Shown here: one piece after another, positions 27,329-37,219 of the stretch | How the letters are laid out: every line of letters begins with the position of its first letter | How positions within the stretch are numbered: the stretch's first letter is position 1 | Assembly (NCBI RefSeq): GCF_018139545.1 | Contig: NZ_JAGSPJ010000006.1 | Location: 248,001 to 312,000, forward strand | Length of the DNA stretch: 64,000 bases | Reading direction: 5' to 3' | Source of the DNA: Affinundibacterium fentianense | Lineage (GTDB): Bacteria > Pseudomonadota > Gammaproteobacteria > Burkholderiales > Burkholderiaceae_D | The notes under the pieces: model-generated | The model's database searches: none | What the model saw: only the letters and a program-made list of their open reading frames with translations | Told to the model about the DNA's origin: nothing | Translations under genes and position numbers: made by a program

Positions 27329-29734
27329 ATGAGAATCAACAAGAATGGTATTTTGCTGCTCAGTGCAGCAGTTTTCATCTCAGTCGGGTTTGTCCCGACC
27401 GCATCCGCACAAGTCACGAATACCCTAAAAATGGAACAAATTATGGCGCACCCCGATTGGATGGGGATCGCGCCAGACCGTTCTTATTTTAGTCAAGATG
27501 GCAAGCAGGTTTATTTCTTACGTAAAGCTGTTGGATCGGAACTCCGCGATCTTTATAAAGTGAGTGCGCAAGGCGGCATCGCGCAAAAATTGAGCGCTGC
27601 CGAGATGGTTCTCGCCGAAAGTGAACAGAAATTCACCAGCCCTGATCGCTCGCGTACGATTTGGTTGCGAAACGGAAACCTATTCTTGCTAAAAAATGGC
27701 AAACAGCAGCAATTGACTCGTACTGGGGAAATGAGTGGTTTATTGGGCTTCATAGGTAATGAGCAAATTGCTTGGCGACTTGATGGCAAAATCATTGCGA
27801 TGAATTTACAAAGTGGTGAGCAAACCATGTTGGTCAATATCAAAAATGATGATGATCCTGCAACCAGAAAAGAAAGTACAGATTACCTCAGTGCACAACA
27901 AAGTCGCTTATTTGATATCGTTAAGAAGCGCGAAACCGACAAACGCGAGAGCGAAGTACGTCAGCGAGAATTGGCCTCTCAAGTGACGAATGCACCAATG
28001 CCTATCTATCTAGGTAAAGGACGCGAATTCCGAAGTTTTAGTCTCTCACCGGATGGTCGCTATGTGTTCCTCAGTACAGCTGCACCTCGTAAAGATGGGC
28101 GTAGTGACAAGATGCCTCATTATATTACCGCCGATGGGTATGTAAAGATTGAAGACGTACGTAGCAAAGTCGGAACGGGAAGTGAAAGTGACGAGGCTTT
28201 GTATATTGTGGAAGTCGGTGCCAATAAAGCGCACAAATTGAATCTTGAGCAATTGACTGGAATCAATGACGATCCTTTGTTGTCTTTAAAGCTGGAGACT
28301 GCTAAACGCTTGGCTAAGCCGGCGCCGAAAGCAGCGGCACCGCGTGCCGTCTATGTCAATTTTCGTGGTGTTCGCTGGAGCTTAACTGGGCAGCAATTGG
28401 CATTCAGTCTATTTAGTGCAGACAATAAAGACAGATGGATTCTGACGATGAACTTGAACGATGGGGATAAGTCGAAGTGGCAATTGGCACATCGCTTAAG
28501 TGATCGGGCATGGGTCAACGATGGTAGTTTTAATGAATTTGGTTGGAGTGCGGACGGTAAAGCATTATGGTATTTGTCTGAAGAATCGGGCTACAGTCAG
28601 TTGTACCGACTCATTGATGGAAAAGCACAGGCTCTAACAAATGGAAACTTTGAAGTCAGTAATGTACAAATGACCCATGATGGGAAGTGGTTTTATTACC
28701 GAGCAAATAAGAAGCATCCGGGAATTCATGAGGTTTATCGCGTTTCGAATGATGGTCGACGCGACGAAGTGTTAACCGATATGAATGGTGGAATAGAGTA
28801 TGAGTTAGCCCCAACTGAAGACAAATTGTTGTTGACTCATTCGACCACGACCCGCCAACCAGATCTGTTTGTACAATCGACTCAAGTAGGCGCCAAACCG
28901 ATTCAATTGACGCAGTCGAACTCAAAAGAATTTACCCAAATCAATTGGATCAAACCAGAAATTATTGGAATCCCCTCAAAGCACGGAGCTGCGCCGATAT
29001 ACACAAGAGTTTATCGTGACAATAAAACTCAAGTTGGTGAGCGTAAGCCTGCCGTCTTATTTGTCCATGGTGCAGGCTATTTGCAAGCGGCACACCACGG
29101 ATGGTCTAACTATTTCAGAGAGATGATGTTTCATAATCTGTTGGTACAACAAGGTTATGTCGTGATTGATATGGATTATCGTGCCTCTGCTGGCTATGGT
29201 CGTGATTGGCGAACTGCAATTTATCAACGTATGGGAACACCAGAATTAGAGGATTACGAAGATGGAATTGATTGGCTGGTAGAGAATGCTAATGTCGATC
29301 CTCAGCGTATCGGTATTTATGGAGGTTCGTATGGCGGTTTTATGACTTTTATGGCGATGTTCAAATCCGAAAAATTTGCTGCGGGCGCGGCGTTGCGTCC
29401 CGTCGCAGATTGGGCGCATTACAATCACGGCTATACCTCGAATATTTTAAATACGCCAGATGTGGATCCAGATGCGTATGCACGTAGTTCGCCAATTGAA
29501 TTTGCAGCTGGGCTTAAACGTCCTCTATTGATTTGCTCAGGTATTTTGGATGACAATGTTTTTTTCCAAGATAGTATCCGTATGGTGCAAAAACTGATTG
29601 AATTGAAAAATCCTAATTTCGAATTAGCAGTCTATCCAGTGGAAGCACATGGATTCCGCGAGCCAGAAAGCTGGTTGGATGAGTATCGACGAATCTTCAA
29701 ATTGATGGAACGTGAAGTAAAAGGACGTAAGTAG
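27329..29734 (+). CDS. Secreted S9 family peptidase (DPP IV / prolyl oligopeptidase type)
   Basis: An 801-residue exported serine peptidase. The signal peptide is MRINKNGILLLSAAVFISVG followed by FVPTASAQ. A beta-propeller occupies about residues 50-540 (WD40-like SPDGRYVFLS, SADGKALWYLS). The alpha/beta hydrolase domain carries the triad Ser667 (GGSYGGF), Asp741 (GILDDNVFF) and His774 (EAHGF), placed as in dipeptidyl peptidase IV. The ATG at 27329 is chosen over an in-frame TTG at 27314 because GAGGGA sits between them and the signal peptide starts cleanly. Likely periplasmic or extracellular peptide degradation. Confidence 0.93.
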   Translation: MRINKNGILLLSAAVFISVGFVPTASAQVTNTLKMEQIMAHPDWMGIAPDRSYFSQDGKQVYFLRKAVGSELRDLYKVSAQGGIAQKLSAAEMVLAESEQKFTSPDRSRTIWLRNGNLFLLKNGKQQQLTRTGEMSGLLGFIGNEQIAWRLDGKIIAMNLQSGEQTMLVNIKNDDDPATRKESTDYLSAQQSRLFDIVKKRETDKRESEVRQRELASQVTNAPMPIYLGKGREFRSFSLSPDGRYVFLSTAAPRKDGRSDKMPHYITADGYVKIEDVRSKVGTGSESDEALYIVEVGANKAHKLNLEQLTGINDDPLLSLKLETAKRLAKPAPKAAAPRAVYVNFRGVRWSLTGQQLAFSLFSADNKDRWILTMNLNDGDKSKWQLAHRLSDRAWVNDGSFNEFGWSADGKALWYLSEESGYSQLYRLIDGKAQALTNGNFEVSNVQMTHDGKWFYYRANKKHPGIHEVYRVSNDGRRDEVLTDMNGGIEYELAPTEDKLLLTHSTTTRQPDLFVQSTQVGAKPIQLTQSNSKEFTQINWIKPEIIGIPSKHGAAPIYTRVYRDNKTQVGERKPAVLFVHGAGYLQAAHHGWSNYFREMMFHNLLVQQGYVVIDMDYRASAGYGRDWRTAIYQRMGTPELEDYEDGIDWLVENANVDPQRIGIYGGSYGGFMTFMAMFKSEKFAAGAALRPVADWAHYNHGYTSNILNTPDVDPDAYARSSPIEFAAGLKRPLLICSGILDDNVFFQDSIRMVQKLIELKNPNFELAVYPVEAHGFREPESWLDEYRRIFKLMEREVKGRK

Positions 29735-29771
29735 CCCCAGCAAGATGACAATTTAGCGATTTGTTAAATTG

Positions 29772-29806
29772 TAAAAAAGGCAGAGAAAGTCTCTGCCTTT
29801 TTTATT
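29772..29806. terminator. Intrinsic terminator between the S9 peptidase and a convergent hypothetical
   Basis: AAAAAAGGCAGAG-AAAGT-CTCTGCCTTTTTT is a perfect stem with A and T tracts, usable by both convergent genes. Confidence 0.92.
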
Positions 29807-29838
29807 GATGCTATAGGTGAGTGTAACGAATGATTGTC

Positions 29839-30384
29839 TTAGTTTAATAAGTGCGGCGGGACACCGATTTCATCGACCTTGGGCAGGCTTAACTCGAGTC
29901 CCCATCCAGACGCACGTTCTGCATCGATGAGCAATTTGCAGAAGCCGTGAATTAAAGAAGTTTCCAATTTCAAATCGATACTGCCATTCTCTGGCGTAAT
30001 AAATTGCAGCCATAAAGGTGCATCAGGCTTTAAATGGAACTTGATCGTTTCCAATAAAAGTGGTCGCTCACCATTCATTGATTTGCGCTTGTCGGCGTCA
30101 TAGGCCTGACTAAAATTACCTTTCTCCTTGATCGTATCGACCGCTTTCTTGTGCTCAAGATTGACAAGTTCATCGCTGGCAAAAGCAGTTTCTGGACGAT
30201 TCAAGCGCATATGGGAACCGATCGCTTCCATTAAAGTCGGCCACATTCTTTGTAACATACGTCGTGTGAAAAATATCTGTACTTCTTGTTTCTCTGGATC
30301 TGCGTCTTTGACGAAGAAACCGATTCTGAGCAAGATCCTGTCTTCTTGGGGCAGGTAAGTTAAGTTAAGTTGTTCTAAATGCAT
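29839..30384 (-). CDS. Conserved-looking hypothetical protein
   Basis: A 181-residue soluble protein starting MHLEQLNLTYLPQEDRILLRI. I do not recognise a domain. It has alternating strands and helices, a charged middle (residues 80-115) and no signal peptide or membrane segment. The ATG at 30384 is chosen; an in-frame GTG at 30453 would add 23 residues but would place the coding region over the clpB heat-shock promoter. Neither has a strong ribosome-binding site. It is divergent from clpB, sharing a short spacer of about 110 bp. Confidence 0.65.
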   Translation of the reverse strand: MHLEQLNLTYLPQEDRILLRIGFFVKDADPEKQEVQIFFTRRMLQRMWPTLMEAIGSHMRLNRPETAFASDELVNLEHKKAVDTIKEKGNFSQAYDADKRKSMNGERPLLLETIKFHLKPDAPLWLQFITPENGSIDLKLETSLIHGFCKLLIDAERASGWGLELSLPKVDEIGVPPHLLN

Positions 30385-30432
30385 AGGTGTTTGACTTAGC
30401 GCAAAGCGCCGGGAAATTTTGTTGATTCGGTT

Positions 30433-30460
30433 CTTGAAAACGGCTCTTACCACCTAATCT
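30433..30460 (+). promoter_or_regulatory. Heat-shock (sigma-32 type) promoter of clpB
   Basis: CTTGAAA (30433-30439), an exact -35 for sigma-32, is followed after 13 bp by CCTAATCT (30453-30460), a fair match to CCCCATnT. The spacing is right and the site lies about 35 bp before the clpB ATG. Confidence 0.75.
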
Positions 30461-30494
30461 ATATAGCAATCAAACAGTCCGTTCAGGAGGCAGT

Positions 30495-33092
30495 ATGCGT
30501 TTAGACAAATTGACGACAAAATTGCAAGAAGCATTGGCCGATGCACAGAGTCAGGCGGTCGCTAATGATAACCAATATATAGAGCCAGTGCACGTGTTAC
30601 TCGCTTTGATCAATCAAGATGATGGCGGGGCTCGTTCTTTGTTACAAAGGGCTGGCGTCAATATTAATGGCCTATTAAATGGTCTGAGAAGTGCAGTCGA
30701 TCGTATTGCAAAAGTTACAGGAGGTGATGGTCAAGTGCAGGTTGGCCGCGAGTTAATGGGCTTGCTCAATCTGGCTGATAAAGAATCGCAGAAACGAGGT
30801 GACCAATTTCTTGCTAGCGAGATGGTACTGCTGGCTCTAGTCGACGATAAATCCGAAGCTGGGAAATTAGCCCGAGAAAACGGCCTAACTCGCAGCGCTT
30901 TGGAAGCCGCGATTAAAGGGGTACGGGGCGGCGCGAATGTTGATTCTCCAGAGGCAGAAGGCCAGCGCGAAGCTTTGAAAAAATACACATTAGATCTTAC
31001 TGAGCGTGCACGATTGGGTAAATTGGATCCCGTGATCGGGCGTGATGATGAAATTCGCCGTGCGATTCAAGTTTTACAACGTCGCAGTAAAAATAACCCT
31101 GTGTTGATCGGTGAGCCAGGTGTTGGCAAAACTGCGATAGTAGAAGGACTTGCGCAGCGTATAGTAAATGGTGAAGTTCCCGATAGTTTGAAATCGAAAA
31201 GAGTTTTGTCATTGGACATGGCAGCATTATTGGCTGGCGCCAAATTTCGAGGTGAGTTTGAAGAAAGATTAAAAGCCGTATTGAAAGAAATCGCCTTAGA
31301 TGAAGGTCAAACAATCGTCTTTATCGATGAATTGCATACCATGGTGGGAGCAGGCAAGGCGGAAGGTGCGATGGATGCCGGCAATATGCTTAAGCCCGCC
31401 TTAGCACGCGGCGAGTTACATTGCGTGGGCGCGACGACGCTGGATGAATACCGCAAGTACATTGAAAAAGATGCTGCACTTGAGCGACGTTTTCAAAAAA
31501 TTATTGTTGATGAGCCAAGCGTTGAGGCGACGATCGCAATTCTACGTGGCCTGCAAGAAAAATATGAAGTGCATCATGGCGTTGATATTACTGACCCCGC
31601 AATTGTCGCGGCGGCTGAATTGTCGCATCGCTATATTACCGATCGTTTTTTGCCAGATAAGGCAATCGATTTGATTGATGAAGCTGCGGCGAAAATTAAA
31701 ATCGAGATTGATTCGAAGCCTGAGGTGATGGATAAACTGGACCGTCGACTCATTCAATTGAAAATTGAGAAAGAGGCTGTTAAACGCGAAAAAGATGAAG
31801 GATCAAAAAAGCGACTTGCTTTGATTGAAGACGAAATTAAGGCGCTTTCAAGAGAATATGCCGATTTGGAGGAGGTATGGAAAGCTGAGAAGGCGACAGT
31901 GCAAGGTAGTACCCACATCAAGGAAGAAATTGAAAAAATTCGCCTACAGATGGAAGATGCCAAACGTAAAGGCGATTGGCAAACGATGTCGCAACTCCAA
32001 TATGGACGACTACCGGAACTTGAAGCCCAATTAAAATCAGCTGATCAACAGGTAGCAAAAAATGTTGAAAGTGGCGGAAAACCGCGTTTGTTGCGTACCC
32101 AAGTTGGTGCCGAAGAGATTGCGGAAATCGTTTCACGCGCAACCGGTATCCCTGTCTCACGAATGATGCAAGGTGAACGCGAAAAGCTCTTACATATGGA
32201 AGACGCGTTGCATCAAAGAGTCGTTGGGCAGCATGAAGCCATTACTGCGGTTTCAGACGCCATTCGACGTTCGAGAGCGGGTTTGGGAGATCCGAATCGA
32301 CCCTATGGTTCGTTCTTGTTCTTGGGTCCGACTGGTGTTGGTAAGACAGAATTATGTAAAGCACTCGCGAATTTTATGTTTGATACCGAAGAATCACTGA
32401 TTCGTATTGATATGAGTGAATTTATGGAGAAACATTCTGTCGCGCGCTTGATTGGTGCGCCACCAGGCTATGTGGGATATGAGGAAGGTGGATATCTGAC
32501 CGAGGCAGTGCGTCGTAAGCCATATAGCGTGATCTTGCTCGACGAAGTTGAGAAAGCACACCATGATGTCTTTAACGTTTTACTTCAAGTACTGGATGAT
32601 GGACGGATGACAGATGGTCAAGGACGTACGGTTGACTTCAAGAATACTGTGATTGTGATGACTTCTAATTTAGGTTCGCACCAGATTCAAGCGATGGAAG
32701 GCAGTGATCCAAATGTGATAAAAATGGCGGTCATGGGTGAGGTGAAATCGCATTTTCGGCCTGAGTTTATTAATCGTATTGATGAGATTGTGGTATTTCA
32801 TGCTTTGGATGCAAAAAATATCGGTGCGATTGCAAAGATCCAGTTAGAAGCCTTGCACCAACGCCTCGCGCAAATGGACATGGGACTCGATGTGTCAGAT
32901 GCGGCGTTGTTAAAAATTGCCGAAGCTGGTTTCGACCCAGTTTATGGCGCGCGTCCGTTGAAACGAGCGATACAACAGGAGATCGAAAATACTTTGTCGA
33001 AATTAATATTGCAAGGTCAATTTGGACCTAAGGATGTGATTCAAGTTGATGCAGCGAATGGAGAATTGGTATTTCGAAAGCTTGGTGGTTAA
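30495..33092 (+). CDS. clpB: ATP-dependent chaperone ClpB
   Basis: An 865-residue AAA+ disaggregase that works with DnaK to recover protein from aggregates. An N-domain (1-150) with paired Clp_N repeats precedes AAA1 (Walker [10 protein letters not shown]), the long coiled-coil middle domain (about 400-530, with many E/K heptads) that distinguishes it from ClpA, and AAA2 (Walker [10 protein letters not shown], Walker [10 protein letters not shown]). AGGAGG precedes the ATG by about 6 bp. Length is normal. A sigma-32-type promoter lies directly upstream. Confidence 0.97.
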   Translation: MRLDKLTTKLQEALADAQSQAVANDNQYIEPVHVLLALINQDDGGARSLLQRAGVNINGLLNGLRSAVDRIAKVTGGDGQVQVGRELMGLLNLADKESQKRGDQFLASEMVLLALVDDKSEAGKLARENGLTRSALEAAIKGVRGGANVDSPEAEGQREALKKYTLDLTERARLGKLDPVIGRDDEIRRAIQVLQRRSKNNPVLIGEPGVGKTAIVEGLAQRIVNGEVPDSLKSKRVLSLDMAALLAGAKFRGEFEERLKAVLKEIALDEGQTIVFIDELHTMVGAGKAEGAMDAGNMLKPALARGELHCVGATTLDEYRKYIEKDAALERRFQKIIVDEPSVEATIAILRGLQEKYEVHHGVDITDPAIVAAAELSHRYITDRFLPDKAIDLIDEAAAKIKIEIDSKPEVMDKLDRRLIQLKIEKEAVKREKDEGSKKRLALIEDEIKALSREYADLEEVWKAEKATVQGSTHIKEEIEKIRLQMEDAKRKGDWQTMSQLQYGRLPELEAQLKSADQQVAKNVESGGKPRLLRTQVGAEEIAEIVSRATGIPVSRMMQGEREKLLHMEDALHQRVVGQHEAITAVSDAIRRSRAGLGDPNRPYGSFLFLGPTGVGKTELCKALANFMFDTEESLIRIDMSEFMEKHSVARLIGAPPGYVGYEEGGYLTEAVRRKPYSVILLDEVEKAHHDVFNVLLQVLDDGRMTDGQGRTVDFKNTVIVMTSNLGSHQIQAMEGSDPNVIKMAVMGEVKSHFRPEFINRIDEIVVFHALDAKNIGAIAKIQLEALHQRLAQMDMGLDVSDAALLKIAEAGFDPVYGARPLKRAIQQEIENTLSKLILQGQFGPKDVIQVDAANGELVFRKLGG

Positions 33093-33132
33093 GCATTGAG
33101 GAATGCGAGTTGAAGTAAGACTTGTTGCGATT

Positions 33133-33172
33133 GCCGGAACGATTATTAATGAAAGCCAATAATTGTTTCGGC
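33133..33172 (+). terminator. Probable terminator hairpin after clpB
   Basis: A 15-base left arm (33133-33147, GCCGGAACGATTATT) pairs with the right arm at 33158-33172 using two G-U pairs, around a 10-base loop. Only a weak T-rich tail follows (AGTTTTAT), so termination may be partial. Confidence 0.65.
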
Positions 33173-33249
33173 AGTTTAGTTTTATCGCGATACTGTGTAT
33201 ATTGTTCACTAGTCATTTTTTCAAATTCGCACATTGGGAATCAATCAGC

Positions 33250-33798
33250 ATGACCAATTTATCTTCATTAGTCGTTCGGCCGAGTACCTTGGATGAAGTC
33301 CCGCAACTCAATCAAATGATCATAGAGTCTGCCCGGGTATTGAGTCGCGGTTTCTATACAGAACAGGAAGCCGAATCGGCGATTCGGTATGTGTTCGGAG
33401 TCGACACCGCACTTGTTAAAGATGGAAGTTATTTTACGGCGACTTTGGATGGTGTATTGGCTGGTTGTGGTGGATGGAGCCGACGTCGAACCCTATACGG
33501 TGGTGATCAGCGGCCTATGGGGGAAGACGAAATACTTGACCCCGCGCATGATCCAGCGAGGATACGCGCTTTCTTTATCGCCCCTTCCGCAGCTCGGCGA
33601 GGGGTCGGACGTGCGGTATTTGAGGCTTGCAAGCAGGCTGCGTTATCACATGGTTATCGACGTTTGGAATTAATGGCAACATTACCGGGCGTGCCCTTCT
33701 ACCAAGTATTGGGATTCGAAAAAGTCGAAGACGTTGCGGATACTTTGCCAGATGGCGTGACAATCCGATTTGAACGGATGCGCCTCACCATAGGCTAA
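33250..33798 (+). CDS. GNAT family N-acetyltransferase
   Basis: A 182-residue acetyltransferase. It opens with LVVRPSTLDEVPQLNQMI; the acetyl-CoA binding segment AARRGVGRAVFEACKQAA carries the (R/Q)xxGxG motif, and the C-terminal RRLELMATLPGVPFYQVLGFEKVE is the usual YxxxGF-type ending. The ATG at 33250 gives the normal GNAT length; the upstream in-frame extension is hydrophobic and overlaps the clpB terminator. The substrate is unknown. Confidence 0.85.
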   Translation: MTNLSSLVVRPSTLDEVPQLNQMIIESARVLSRGFYTEQEAESAIRYVFGVDTALVKDGSYFTATLDGVLAGCGGWSRRRTLYGGDQRPMGEDEILDPAHDPARIRAFFIAPSAARRGVGRAVFEACKQAALSHGYRRLELMATLPGVPFYQVLGFEKVEDVADTLPDGVTIRFERMRLTIG

Positions 33799-33808
33799 GA
33801 AAAGCTGC

Positions 33809-33857
33809 AAAAAAAAAGGCGAAAATCGGAGTCAGATGAGTCAGATTTTCGCCTTGA
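33809..33857. terminator. Shared intrinsic terminator for the GNAT and prfC genes
   Basis: AAGGCGAAAATC and GATTTTCGCCTT form a perfect 12-bp stem around a 16-base loop. On the minus strand the stem is followed by a long T-tract, so it mainly serves prfC. Confidence 0.88.
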
Positions 33858-33883
33858 TTCGTCGCAAATTACAGTGTCTTGGA

Positions 33884-35551
33884 CTAGTCTAATTTTGCCG
33901 CATGCTCACGTGTTGCATGGAAAACGATATCTGGCCAGCGTTCTTGCGTCAAGCGTAAGTTCACGCCCGAGCTCGCAAGGTAAGCCATATTTCCTGCGGC
34001 GTCATAGGCAAGGTTAGCACCTGCACTAGAACGCTCGAAATCAGCTAGCATTTTTTTATCTTCACAAGTAATCCAGCGCGCACTGCTGATGCTCGTTCCC
34101 TCAAATACGGCATCAACTCCGTACTCATTTTTTAGACGGCTAGCCACCACTTCAAACTGTAAAACCCCAACCGCACCTAAAATCAAATCGCTACTCACAA
34201 TCGGTTTAAAAACCTGCACAGCACCTTCTTCACCTAGTTGTTGCAAGCCTTTTTGTAATTGCTTGGTTTTTAGCGGGTTTAAGATTCGTGCAATCCGGAA
34301 GAAATCTGGAGCAAAATAGGGGATACCCGTGAATTGCAGCAATTCGCCTTCAGAAAAACTATCGCCGATCTGCATGTTACCGTGATTCGGTAAACCGATG
34401 ATGTCGCCTGCGTAAGCTTCTTCTACTTGTTCACGTGACGAAGCCATGAATGTCACAACGGACGACACTTTGATATCGCGATTGATCCGAAGATGTTTGA
34501 GTTTCATCCCACGTTCAAAGCGTCCTGAACACACGCGCAAGAAAGCAATACGATCACGGTGAGCAGGGTCCATGTTCGCTTGAATTTTAAAGACGAATCC
34601 GGAGAATGGCTCTTCAGTCGGCGCGACAGTACGGACGCTTGCATTGCGTTCACGTGGTGCGGGCGCCCAATCTAGTAGGGCATTGAGGATTTCACGGACA
34701 CCAAAATTATTAATTGCTGAACCAAAAAATACTGGTGTTTGCGTGCCGGCTAACACTGCTTCAAGATCGAAAGGATGCGAAGCGCCATGGACCAGTTCGA
34801 CTTCCATTTTTAGTTGCTCGATTTCCAGCGGAAATAGCTCTGCCAGACGTGGATTGTCAATTCCTTTAACGACCTCAAATTCTTGATCCGCACGTTCACT
34901 ACCAGGCGTGAACAACATAATTTCATCTTTTAGGATGTGATAAACGCCGCGGAAAGTTTTTCCCATACCGATAGGCCAGGTGACTGGGGAGCAATCGATC
35001 TTTAGAACCGATTCTAATTCGTCCAAAAGTTCTAAGGGATCGCGGGTTTCACGGTCCATTTTATTCACGAAGCTAATGATGGGCGTATTGCGCATACGAC
35101 AAACATTCAGCAATTTGATCGTTTGCTCCTCAACACCTTTGGCTGCGTCGATCACCATGAGAGCGGAATCGACTGCGGTCAATACGCGGTAAGTATCTTC
35201 TGAAAAGTCCTGGTGACCTGGTGTATCAAGTAAATTCACGACATGGTCGCGATATTCAAATTGCATCACGGAGGAAGCGACCGAGATACCGCGTTGCTTT
35301 TCAATTTCCATCCAGTCCGACGTCGCATGGCGACCGCTTTTTCGCGCTTTTACGGTACCAGCAAGCTGAATCGCGCCCGAGAACATCAATAGTTTTTCCG
35401 TTAGGGTCGTTTTACCCGCATCTGGATGGGAAATAATCCCGAAAGTGCGGCGTCGCGCAACTTCTTTGCGGATTAGGTCGGTAGAAACTTTTTTGACGAT
35501 GACATTCTCTGATTCGTTGCTGTCGTCTTGGATATTGATGGAATCGGTCAT
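33884..35551 (-). CDS. prfC: Peptide chain release factor 3
   Basis: A 555-residue GTPase that recycles RF1 and RF2 after termination. The G-domain motifs are [10 protein letters not shown] (G1), GISVASSVM (G2), [16 protein letters not shown] (G3) and NKMDRE (G4), all in RF3-specific form. About 25 residues precede the usual start region ([23 protein letters not shown]-type), so the N-terminus is somewhat longer than E. coli RF3; the ATG at 35551 is nevertheless the simplest start. It is a single-gene unit. Confidence 0.96.
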   Translation of the reverse strand: MTDSINIQDDSNESENVIVKKVSTDLIRKEVARRRTFGIISHPDAGKTTLTEKLLMFSGAIQLAGTVKARKSGRHATSDWMEIEKQRGISVASSVMQFEYRDHVVNLLDTPGHQDFSEDTYRVLTAVDSALMVIDAAKGVEEQTIKLLNVCRMRNTPIISFVNKMDRETRDPLELLDELESVLKIDCSPVTWPIGMGKTFRGVYHILKDEIMLFTPGSERADQEFEVVKGIDNPRLAELFPLEIEQLKMEVELVHGASHPFDLEAVLAGTQTPVFFGSAINNFGVREILNALLDWAPAPRERNASVRTVAPTEEPFSGFVFKIQANMDPAHRDRIAFLRVCSGRFERGMKLKHLRINRDIKVSSVVTFMASSREQVEEAYAGDIIGLPNHGNMQIGDSFSEGELLQFTGIPYFAPDFFRIARILNPLKTKQLQKGLQQLGEEGAVQVFKPIVSSDLILGAVGVLQFEVVASRLKNEYGVDAVFEGTSISSARWITCEDKKMLADFERSSAGANLAYDAAGNMAYLASSGVNLRLTQERWPDIVFHATREHAAKLD

Positions 35552-35670
35552 TGCAGGTGTTCAGAAAGTATAGAATAACCGCGCATTTTAACATGTGATG
35601 GAGGTGGATTCCGGTTTTCTGCTAACTTTGAAAATTGACCTTGAGGGATTCGCGCACGAGAGGGCAAACG

Positions 35671-35717
35671 GACCAGAAACTCAACGCCCTTACTTTGAGA
35701 GGCGTGTGTTTCTGGTC
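35671..35717. repeat. Long inverted repeat between prfC and the formaldehyde dehydrogenase gene
   Basis: GACCAGAAAC (35671-35680) is exactly inverted as GTTTCTGGTC (35708-35717), with an inner ACGCC/GGCGT pair (35684-35688 and 35701-35705). It lies downstream of the dehydrogenase gene and upstream of prfC. No T-tract follows on either strand, so a classic terminator is unlikely. Confidence 0.7.
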
Positions 35718-35771
35718 GGAAAAGAATAATTTACATTTCGTACTGCTAAATGATTGTTGCAATAAAGTGCA

Positions 35772-36878
35772 TTAAAACTCAACGACAGACCGAATCGACT
35801 CGCTACTTTTCATAAGGTCAAATCCTTCATTGATGCGCTCTAAAGGCAACTTATGTGTGATCAGATCATCGATATTCAATTTCCCTTCCATATACCAATC
35901 GACGATTTTGGGTACATCGGTACGTCCGCGTGCGCCCCCAAATGCAGATCCTTTCCAAACTCTGCCTGTGACTAATTGGAAGGGGCGTGTACTGATTTCT
36001 TGACCTGCTGCCGCAACACCAATGATGATGGATTGTCCCCAACCTTTGTGACAACATTCTAAGGATTGGCGCATCGTTGTGGTGTTACCTATGCATTCAA
36101 AACTGTAATCAGCACCGCCATCTGTCATGCTGATAATCGCGTCGACGACATTGCCGACTTCTTTGGGATTGATAAAATGTGTCATGCCAAACCGACGTGC
36201 CATACTTTCACGTGCTGGATTAATATCGACCCCAATGATTTTGTTCGCTCCTACCATGCGAGCGGCTTGGATGACATTTAAACCGATACCACCTAAACCA
36301 AAGACGACGACATTCGCACCTGCTTCGACCTTGGCTGTGAATAAAACCGCGCCGACCCCCGTTGTGACACCGCACCCGATATAACACACTTTGTCGAACG
36401 GGGCATCTTCGCGAATCTTAGCAAGTGCGATTTCAGGGACCACGATGTAATTTGAAAAAGTTGAGGTGCCCATATAATGAAAAATGGGTTTGCCATCGAG
36501 AGAAAAACGACTTGTCGCATCCGGCATTAAACCTCGTCCTTGGGTACTTCGTATCGCTTGGCATAGATTGGTTTTCTGTGACAGGCAAAATTTACATTCA
36601 CGGCATTCTGGTGTGTAAAGTGGAATGACATGATCATTTTTTCTCAAACTTTTGACACCAGGACCGACATCCACCACGACACCCGCGCCCTCATGTCCTA
36701 GGATTGCAGGAAAGATACCTTCTGGGTCAGCACCTGATAAAGTGTAGTAATCCGTGTGACAGATACCTGTCGCCTTAATTTCGACCAAGACTTCACCGGC
36801 CTGTGGACCTTGTAAATCGACTTCCTCGACAGTCAGTGGTTTTCCCGCTTCCCACGCAATGGCTGCTTTTGTTTTCAT
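35772..36878 (-). CDS. S-(hydroxymethyl)glutathione dehydrogenase / class III alcohol dehydrogenase
   Basis: A 368-residue zinc enzyme that oxidises the glutathione adduct of formaldehyde with NAD+, in detoxification. The catalytic zinc site has ATGICHTDYYTLSGADPEG and GHEGAGVV; the structural zinc site has four cysteines in PECRECKFCLSQKTNLC; the NAD-binding GLGGIGLNVIQ follows. The Asp/Glu content of the substrate pocket and overall length are those of class III (FrmA/AdhC). AGGAG lies 6 bp before the ATG. The usual partner, S-formylglutathione hydrolase, is not adjacent. Confidence 0.95.
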   Translation of the reverse strand: MKTKAAIAWEAGKPLTVEEVDLQGPQAGEVLVEIKATGICHTDYYTLSGADPEGIFPAILGHEGAGVVVDVGPGVKSLRKNDHVIPLYTPECRECKFCLSQKTNLCQAIRSTQGRGLMPDATSRFSLDGKPIFHYMGTSTFSNYIVVPEIALAKIREDAPFDKVCYIGCGVTTGVGAVLFTAKVEAGANVVVFGLGGIGLNVIQAARMVGANKIIGVDINPARESMARRFGMTHFINPKEVGNVVDAIISMTDGGADYSFECIGNTTTMRQSLECCHKGWGQSIIIGVAAAGQEISTRPFQLVTGRVWKGSAFGGARGRTDVPKIVDWYMEGKLNIDDLITHKLPLERINEGFDLMKSSESIRSVVEF

Positions 36879-37219
36879 ACGTCTCCTGAATATGTTGTCA
36901 TTGTCTAATCTGCGATGCTATTCGCTAAAGTAATAGCTAAAGACGATAATCATTTTACCCTGAACCGGAGATTGCTTTTTTCTTTGCGGGAAAAATGAAG
37001 GGCGACGTCCAAAGAACAAGACTTAGGATCAGCGAGCTTGATCTTTTTGCGTTTTCTGTGAAAGGATTGTGCAAGTTGAGTAAAATGTAAGAGAGTAAGG
37101 TCTTTTAAGTGTCCTAAAACAACGGAAGAAATATCACTTAGTCGCGCAGTGAAGTGTCCAAATCGGCAGAGTGGTCGTCTTGTCGTCTTATTGTTTGTTG
37201 TTATTTATCAGGAGTTATC
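36879..37219. other. Divergent spacer before sppA
   Basis: A 341-bp region between the divergent formaldehyde dehydrogenase and sppA genes. It must hold both promoters. A small inverted pair GCTATT/AATAGC occurs near 36916-36936. No FrmR-like regulator gene or other ORF is supported. Confidence 0.55.
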
